The notes under the pieces: model-generated
Told to the model about the DNA's origin: nothing
Database searches by the model: none
Seen by the model: only the letters and a program-made list of their open reading frames with translations
Assembly: GCA_019314185.1 (NCBI GenBank)
Contig: JAFCZU010000263.1
Coordinates: 1 to 6,191 of the forward strand
Source of the DNA: Deltaproteobacteria bacterium
GTDB taxonomy: Bacteria; Desulfobacterota; Desulfobacteria; Desulfobacterales; ETH-SRB1
Direction: 5' to 3'
Length of the DNA stretch: 6,191 bases
Made by a program: the position numbers and the translations under genes
Part shown: piece after piece, positions 1-3,793 of the stretch
Layout: every line of letters starts with the position of its first letter
Numbering within the stretch: the stretch's first letter is position 1

Positions 1-55
1 ATTTTTTGCCCAATTAGTTTTATCATTTTGTTTAACATAGTTCTCTATATACTAT

Positions 56-73
56 TACATGGCGCGCCACGTA
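56..73. repeat. 18-bp near-perfect palindrome centred on GGCGCGCC
   Basis: The sequence TACATGGCGCGCCACGTA equals its own reverse complement except for one mismatched pair. It stands in AT-rich DNA, which makes an all-GC 8-bp core noticeable. It could be a protein-binding site downstream of the operon or part of a repeat; nothing in the window decides this. Confidence 0.6.
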
Positions 74-75
74 GC

Positions 76-98
76 GTTTGTTCCCAAATAAGACAAAC
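76..98. repeat. 6-bp inverted repeat (weak hairpin)
   Basis: GTTTGT at 76-81 and ACAAAC at 93-98 are perfect reverse complements separated by 11 bases. The stem is AT-rich and has no following T-run on either strand, so it is not a good terminator. It lies next to the 56-73 palindrome and may belong to the same structured element. Confidence 0.4.
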
Positions 99-99
99 C

Positions 100-115
100 A
101 CTTCCCGACTTCCCG
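100..115. repeat. Tandem 8-bp duplication ACTTCCCG x2
   Basis: Two exact adjacent copies of ACTTCCCG (100-107 and 108-115) lie in the GC-rich patch downstream of csm5. A slippage duplication or a paired binding site are both possible. Confidence 0.6.
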
Positions 116-179
116 TAACTTTTTTACTTTGGCAAGCATGTCTTGGCTTTACTATTTTCTTTGCCATACTCTTTCCAAA

Positions 180-235
180 CAAGAATTCCCGCCATTTTAC
201 GAGATTATCAATATTAAGATTCTTCAAGAATTCCC
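180..235. repeat. 11-bp direct repeat CAAGAATTCCC flanking the csm5 stop
   Basis: Exact copies lie at 180-190 and 225-235, 45 bp apart, one inside the last csm5 codons and one just beyond the stop. The second copy also overlaps a 13-nt palindrome (ATTCTTCAAGAAT, 219-231). The pair could reflect a small duplication that set the present 3' end of csm5, or chance. Confidence 0.5.
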
Positions 236-1467
236 TTGATTTTTTGAACCTTGATCCGTTGTTTTTTTGAGCAATTCTTCTTTTTCCATTTCCCGCATCT
301 TTCCCAGTATTTCTTCAGGGCCATAGCGATTGCTCTTTTGTTTTCCTCAGAAAACTCATCAATTTTGTTGTATATTTCAACTACTCGGTTCTCTAAAATT
401 GATAGGTCGCCAAACTCTGCCAAAATTCGTTGCTCTGGCGTCATGGCTTTAAGCTCTGCTGCTCTTTGTTCTTTTGCTTTTCTTATTTTTTCCTCTTGCT
501 GCTTTTCCTTTAGCTGCCGGTCTCGTTCCTGCTCCCTTTGCAAAATCAATTCTTCCTGTTTTCTTTTTTCTTCAATCAATGCCTGATTTCGGTTGTTTTG
601 GAAAGCAGCTTCATCGACTTTTAGCTGTTTTTCCATGTCCATGGTTAATGGGCTCAAGACCGCCCATCCAAATGGCGAAAGAAACTTATTGTGATCAGGC
701 TTTCGAACTTCAGAGGCAAGCCATAGTGTAGTTGCATGGTCTTTAAAGGTGTGTTCACGCTTTCCTAACTTTATCTTGATGTATCGGTATTTTTCTATGG
801 TAACCGATTCAGCTCCGCTGTGGCGGCCTACTCGAATTAGCATAATATTGTCTATTTCAGGCATTTCAGGAATAGTGACTCCAATATTTTTCAATTCGTT
901 ATCTTCCCTGCTTTTCTCTTTTCCATAAAAAAAATGGGAACTGTATAAAAGTTTTTTTAATTCAATAGCAAAACTAACGGCATCCCGAGTCTGCGGGGCA
1001 TCCACAATGATCTCACCGACAAATAATGAGCCTGGCAAAATAGTCTCCAAAATCTGAGGAGGACCTCCTGCCTCTTTATCAGACGTTTTCTTTTTTTTGT
1101 TTACCACATAATAAATTTTTGTTTTTATATCTCCTACAGGCATAAAATCAGAAATTTTCACTAATCTGAAAGGATCTTTATAAATCTTTTCCTTATTATT
1201 GGAAACCCTGTCTAAATGCAGGAGCTTTTCTTCCAATTTCTTATGCTCTTTTATTGAGGAATAGTCCTTGCCCTTATCTGCCAGACTATTAAGATAAGCT
1301 GTGCGAAGCGCCCCTTTTACGGCAGATCCCGGGATATAAGGTCTTTGATCAAAAGCGCAAAATGCGGTTCGCTCAATTTTGAATCTATTGAGTTCATTTT
1401 TGATTTTTCCTGGGGGCAGTTTCAATACCTGATTATAATGAGATAGCTGAAAATTTTTCCCTGTCAA
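214..1467 (-). CDS. csm5: Csm5 main body with long C-terminal coiled-coil extension
   Basis: This 417-codon open frame holds most of Csm5, the RAMP subunit that caps the crRNA 3' end and supports crRNA maturation. Its nominal TTG start at 1467 has no good ribosome binding site and lies inside the upstream fragment, so it is probably not a true start; the protein really begins at 1624. Visible RAMP signatures, numbered from the TTG, are YIPGSAVKGALRTAYLNSL (44-62), a LVKISDFMP segment (102-110), GSLFVGEI (146-153), a loop RVGRHSGAE (212-220) typical of Csm5, and LSPFGWAVLSPL (263-274), where the core usually ends. Beyond it are about 65 residues rich in Glu, Lys, Gln and Arg with coiled-coil character (277-342), then a helical, basic tail (343-417) with KKYWERCGKWKKK. 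Together with the upstream fragment the protein would be about 469 residues, longer than the usual 350-400. The absence of stops over 411 codons after the shift suggests either that the shift is recent or artefactual, or that the frame is still used. Confidence 0.9.
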   Translation of the reverse strand: MTGKNFQLSHYNQVLKLPPGKIKNELNRFKIERTAFCAFDQRPYIPGSAVKGALRTAYLNSLADKGKDYSSIKEHKKLEEKLLHLDRVSNNKEKIYKDPFRLVKISDFMPVGDIKTKIYYVVNKKKKTSDKEAGGPPQILETILPGSLFVGEIIVDAPQTRDAVSFAIELKKLLYSSHFFYGKEKSREDNELKNIGVTIPEMPEIDNIMLIRVGRHSGAESVTIEKYRYIKIKLGKREHTFKDHATTLWLASEVRKPDHNKFLSPFGWAVLSPLTMDMEKQLKVDEAAFQNNRNQALIEEKRKQEELILQREQERDRQLKEKQQEEKIRKAKEQRAAELKAMTPEQRILAEFGDLSILENRVVEIYNKIDEFSEENKRAIAMALKKYWERCGKWKKKNCSKKQRIKVQKIKGILEES

Positions 1468-1624
1468 ACTGGCTTAGTTTTGCAATAAATAACAGCGGAT
1501 CAAAAATTATCAGGCAATTATTGTCACTATCCACCACAAACCCTGTAGGTTCATAGACTTCATCACAGCCGATATTAATAGGGGAAAAGTTTTGCAAACA
1601 ACATTTTATTCTTTTGTCTTCCAT
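1433..1624 (-). CDS. csm5: Csm5 N-terminal fragment, upstream of a frameshift
   Basis: This 63-codon frame carries the genuine start of csm5. The ATG at 1624 lies one base after the csm4 TGA and has GGAG at 1635-1632, 7 nt upstream. Its product begins with the first RAMP strand and the FSPINIGCDEVYEPTGFV motif (13-29) that opens Csm5 proteins, then a LIIFDPLLFIAKLSQFD segment. The frame stops at 1433, and the rest of the protein continues in a second frame that overlaps by 35 bases. Removing one base in the A5/T4 run at 1450-1458 would join residue 58 (Phe) to the downstream frame and give one protein of about 469 residues. On its own this fragment would not fold as a RAMP protein. Confidence 0.85.
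   Translation of the reverse strand: MEDKRIKCCLQNFSPINIGCDEVYEPTGFVVDSDNNCLIIFDPLLFIAKLSQFDREKFSAISL
1447..1461 (-). other. Frameshift junction in csm5 (GGGAAAAATTTTCAG)
   Basis: On the minus strand the junction reads GGG, five A, four T, then CAG. The upstream frame reads Asp-Arg-Glu-Lys-Phe and then goes on for five codons to a stop at 1433. The downstream frame reads Gln-Leu-Ser-His from the CAG at 1449. The simplest repair is loss of one base in the T or A run, so the sequence has one extra base relative to an intact gene. A sequencing or assembly error, a real mutation, phase variation and ribosomal or transcriptional slippage are all possible. Confidence 0.75.
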
Positions 1625-1625
1625 A

Positions 1626-2654
1626 TCAATGCTCCAGTTTTAGCGGCAAATAAGGCGCATATCCCTGAACAACGCTGGATGGTTTTGCCTTTGATACTCC
1701 GGTAACAGCCATGCCAACATAGGGTTTATCAAAAACACCCTTGTCATTAGGGATAAAGACCGCTCCTTCATCAGCCATTACGACCGGATTTTTAAAAGGA
1801 TTTCCGGCATTTGCCAGACGGTCTCCATGCTTTCCAAAGCGGATAAACGGGGTGAAATACATTTTTTTAAATCTGTTTTTTTCAGGCACACAGGGAGCGA
1901 GTAAATAACATGCGTTAGCATCTTTGGGTACCGCAACATTAATCTCGTTTGATTCGCATATTGCAAATCGTCCCAGGCCAATGGAGGCATCTCTTCCGAA
2001 ACCAAATCTGCCGATATTTTCAAGCCCTTTTCTGATCTGATCAATACCTGTCATATTTTCATCAATTAAAACAAAAAGTACGAGTTTTGTCCCAGGATAA
2101 TAATAGATGTTTTCTTTGGCATAAGGAGCGAAATTGTCGTCGCCCGTAGTTTGGGTCAGCCTGTTAATGGTATTATGAGGTTGTGAAAAATGACTGATAA
2201 AACTTTCGTATTCGGCAGCTTCTATTATTTTTCGTGTTTTCTTTGTTGTAACGGCAGTTACTTCATTTAACAATTTCTCGTCATTTAAAAACCAGGCATC
2301 AGCGAGGTCTATTTTCAGATTTTCGTCCAATAACATCCATTGTTTTATTTTGTTTTCTTTCATTTTTTTGTAATGTTCTTCTCCGCTGTTTTCATCAGAA
2401 GGAAACAACCATGAAAGCGGAATATCGGGGCGTTTTAATACATACTGGACGCTCTCTTTTCCAAGTTTGGGAAAGACCGACGAAAAAACAGCAAATGGAC
2501 GTTCGTCATAAACAGACAAAACATATTCAAGACCGCCGTCAACCAGGGAAGGATCATAGGCAACCTGCCAGCAAAAATGCCCAAACAGAGTATCGCCTTT
2601 TAATGTTGTTCCAAAGCCTGACAGGGGACAAATGGTAATTTCATAAAATTTCAA
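1626..2654 (-). CDS. csm4: Csm4, Cas5-like RAMP protein binding the crRNA 5' handle
   Basis: Csm4 holds the repeat-derived 5' tag of the crRNA and docks Cas10 at the foot of the complex. The 342-residue product has the expected length and signatures: an N-terminal RAMP strand followed by TLKGDTLFGHFCWQ (17-30), a NTINRLTQTTG segment (161-171) with an adjacent APYAKENIYYY region, the Gly-rich loop IGRFGFGRDASIGLGRF (214-230), and the C-terminal GYAPYLPLKL (331-340). The start is TTG, chosen because AAGGAGG sits 5 nt upstream and the second residues KFYEI begin the first strand. It follows csm3 by 12 bp and ends one base before the csm5 ATG. No catalytic residues are expected. The TTG start may lower its translation relative to csm3, which agrees with one Csm4 but several Csm3 per complex (inference). 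Confidence 0.95.
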   Translation of the reverse strand: MKFYEITICPLSGFGTTLKGDTLFGHFCWQVAYDPSLVDGGLEYVLSVYDERPFAVFSSVFPKLGKESVQYVLKRPDIPLSWLFPSDENSGEEHYKKMKENKIKQWMLLDENLKIDLADAWFLNDEKLLNEVTAVTTKKTRKIIEAAEYESFISHFSQPHNTINRLTQTTGDDNFAPYAKENIYYYPGTKLVLFVLIDENMTGIDQIRKGLENIGRFGFGRDASIGLGRFAICESNEINVAVPKDANACYLLAPCVPEKNRFKKMYFTPFIRFGKHGDRLANAGNPFKNPVVMADEGAVFIPNDKGVFDKPYVGMAVTGVSKAKPSSVVQGYAPYLPLKLEH

Positions 2655-2659
2655 GGCAT

Positions 2660-2666
2660 CCTCCTT
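2660..2666 (-). promoter_or_regulatory. Ribosome binding site selecting a TTG start for csm4
   Basis: AAGGAGG directly follows the csm3 TAA stop and lies 5 nt before a TTG at 2654. The only nearby ATG (2659) overlaps the motif edge, is in another frame and meets a stop after two codons. No other in-frame start lies close to this site, so TTG is taken as the true csm4 start. Confidence 0.75.
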
Positions 2667-3362
2667 TTACCGTGAAGTTTCCTGATCAAATTTCTTTTGA
2701 ATCTCACTGTCATCAAATTTAAATTCAATCTTTCCGTATCCGCGGCTGCCGCTTCCACCCAGTGCATCCATTTGCAAGAGCCTTAAACCATCTATCAAAA
2801 AGTTTTCCAGTCCTTCATCATTTTCCATTATTTTGAGCGCAACGCAAAAATCAAATTCAACCCCTGAAGGCACGTGCTCTATAAATCTGGGATGCTCCGC
2901 TGTTCCTTTGATTCGATCAATGGTGTTTTCTGATTTTACTTCAATCAACGACCATTGATTTTCAGTTGCCTTTTTTTTCCATTTTTCATTTAAAAAAGCA
3001 TCGGCAAAGGAAATTCTTGTCGGTCCAAGTTCCTCTAAGTATTCGTCATCAGCACCGCTTGCGCCAAATAGTCTCAGGATTTTTTTGCCCTCCTTCTTTT
3101 CTTCGTCATTGCATTTTTCGAGATGAGAAGGAGACAAAGGTTTGCCACCGCTTTTTTTCATCAGCCCGCTTCTCATCTCCAAAAGAGAGCGCACCTTTCC
3201 TTTTAAGGAAGATCCCGGAATAAACGGCTCTAATGTATGAGGATGTTTGATTACAGGATTATCCGTTCCTCCAATCTTCATTTCCATATCGCCGGCACCG
3301 ATATGAAGCCCGCTTTTTAAAGTAATTTTTCCTTTGATTTCTTTTATAGTTAAAAGTTTCAT
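2667..3362 (-). CDS. csm3: Csm3, backbone RAMP protein and target-RNA endonuclease
   Basis: Csm3 (Cas7 family) is present in several copies per complex, wraps the crRNA and cuts the paired target RNA at 6-nt intervals. The 231-residue product has a RAMP fold signature: GLHIGAG (18-24), GGTDNPVIKHP (31-41), IPGSSLKGKVRSLLE (48-62), RLFG (97-100), GPTRISFADA (113-122), an ENTIDRIKGTA segment (145-155) and a Gly-rich loop LGGSGSRGYGKIEF (201-214). Asp34, in the TDNPVIKHP context, aligns by motif with the catalytic Asp of characterised Csm3 proteins (Asp32/33), so target cleavage is predicted to be intact. The ATG at 3362 has AAGGGAG at 3376-3370, 7 nt upstream. Cas7-type proteins also occur in types III-B and III-D, but the csm2 and csm4 neighbours fix it as Csm3. 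Confidence 0.97.
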   Translation of the reverse strand: MKLLTIKEIKGKITLKSGLHIGAGDMEMKIGGTDNPVIKHPHTLEPFIPGSSLKGKVRSLLEMRSGLMKKSGGKPLSPSHLEKCNDEEKKEGKKILRLFGASGADDEYLEELGPTRISFADAFLNEKWKKKATENQWSLIEVKSENTIDRIKGTAEHPRFIEHVPSGVEFDFCVALKIMENDEGLENFLIDGLRLLQMDALGGSGSRGYGKIEFKFDDSEIQKKFDQETSR

Positions 3363-3377
3363 TTTGTTTCTCCCTTA

Positions 3378-3779
3378 TCAGTTATTGGGAACATGTAGCC
3401 GATAAAAGCCCATGAATGCCTCAAAAAAATTACAAAAAACGTTCAAGTCTTCCGGTCTTTCAATCTGATTGACAGACTCTTTGATAAAACTCATAAAATT
3501 TTTTGAGATCAATTTTCGCCCTTGAGCATAAGCGGCTTTTGCAGTCAGCATATGAACCATCGGAATGATATTATTCCAATCATCTTGTCTGGTTTTTGCT
3601 GTATGGTTGAGCCGAACCGCCTCATCATAAAACTTTCTGATCTGCGTCCTTTTGTTAGAGTTTTTGGCAGTTTCGATATCTTCCTTGGTCGTTATTGCTA
3701 ATTCTTCTGCCTTCTTAGAAAACAATTCAGGATCAAGAAGCTGCTTTTCTCTATCTTTCCACAAAACAATTTTTTCCAT
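3378..3779 (-). CDS. csm2: Csm2, small subunit of the type III-A complex
   Basis: This 133-residue helical protein is the small subunit (Cas11-like) that forms the inner filament of the Csm complex along the crRNA-target duplex. Family motifs are clear: NKRTQIRKFYDE at residues 42-53, a NNIIPMVHMLTAKAAYA stretch from residue 69 followed by QGRKL, and FCNFFEAFMGFYR at 115-127. Length matches the usual 120-150 residues. The start is placed at the ATG at 3779, which has AGGAGG 8 nt upstream; an in-frame GTG at 3788 would add three residues but overlaps that site. It follows cas10 with a 12-bp gap and precedes csm3 by 15 bp, the normal position. No catalytic role is expected; it is structural and contacts the target strand. 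Confidence 0.96.
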   Translation of the reverse strand: MEKIVLWKDREKQLLDPELFSKKAEELAITTKEDIETAKNSNKRTQIRKFYDEAVRLNHTAKTRQDDWNNIIPMVHMLTAKAAYAQGRKLISKNFMSFIKESVNQIERPEDLNVFCNFFEAFMGFYRLHVPNN

Positions 3780-3787
3780 CCTAAACA

Positions 3788-3793
3788 CCTCCT
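3788..3793 (-). promoter_or_regulatory. Ribosome binding site of csm2, overlapping the cas10 stop
   Basis: A perfect AGGAGG shares its first two bases with the cas10 TAG stop and lies 8 nt before an ATG at 3779. A GTG at 3788 in the same frame overlaps this site and could not use it, so the ATG is the better csm2 start. The overlap suggests that translation of csm2 is coupled to that of cas10. Confidence 0.8.

Larger units (their letters stand above)
1..213. other. Region downstream of csm5: no convincing gene, structured GC-rich patch
   Basis: After the csm5 stop at 214 no recognisable gene follows. Positions 61-120 are about 53% G+C against about 22% in 1-60, so the composition changes sharply. 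Minus-strand micro-frames exist at 195-124 (ATG, 23 residues) and 167-45 (ATG, 40 residues, extendable to a TTG at 227), but neither resembles a known protein and their start sites are weak. No rho-independent terminator is seen: the 6-bp stem at 76-98 has no T-run behind it. No CRISPR repeats are visible. The patch could be an intergenic dispersed repeat, a leader-like or regulatory region, or the eroded end of another gene. Confidence 0.45.

Noticed and set aside
76..98. Transcription terminator after csm5
   Set aside because: The stem is only 6 bp, the loop is 11 nt and there is no T-run on either strand.
45..227. Minus-strand frame of 60 codons after csm5, starting with TTG
   Set aside because: The start overlaps the csm5 end, there is no good ribosome binding site, and the product resembles nothing I recognise; it may only be a chance reading of the structured patch.
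28..270. Plus-strand open frame of 80 codons covering the csm5 3' end and the downstream patch
   Set aside because: It overlaps the C-terminus of csm5 on the opposite strand, has no ribosome binding site and no recognisable motif; it is hydrophobic only because it reads the complement of Lys/Glu-rich codons.
251..731. Two plus-strand frames opposite the csm5 coiled-coil region
   Set aside because: They mirror the repetitive Lys/Glu codons of csm5, giving Ser/Phe/Cys-rich products without motifs.
1433..1467. Csm5 as two naturally separate overlapping genes
   Set aside because: The downstream TTG has no ribosome binding site and the upstream piece is only the first strands of one RAMP domain, so a single frameshifted gene is more likely.
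1778..2044. Minus-strand frame of 88 codons inside csm4
   Set aside because: It lies wholly within csm4, which carries clear Csm4 motifs over the same stretch in its own frame.
2411..3223. Plus-strand frames opposite csm4 and csm3
   Set aside because: They are antisense to well-supported genes and lack ribosome binding sites and motifs.
3780..3788. GTG at 3788 as the csm2 start
   Set aside because: It overlaps the AGGAGG motif; the ATG at 3779 has the proper 8-nt spacing.
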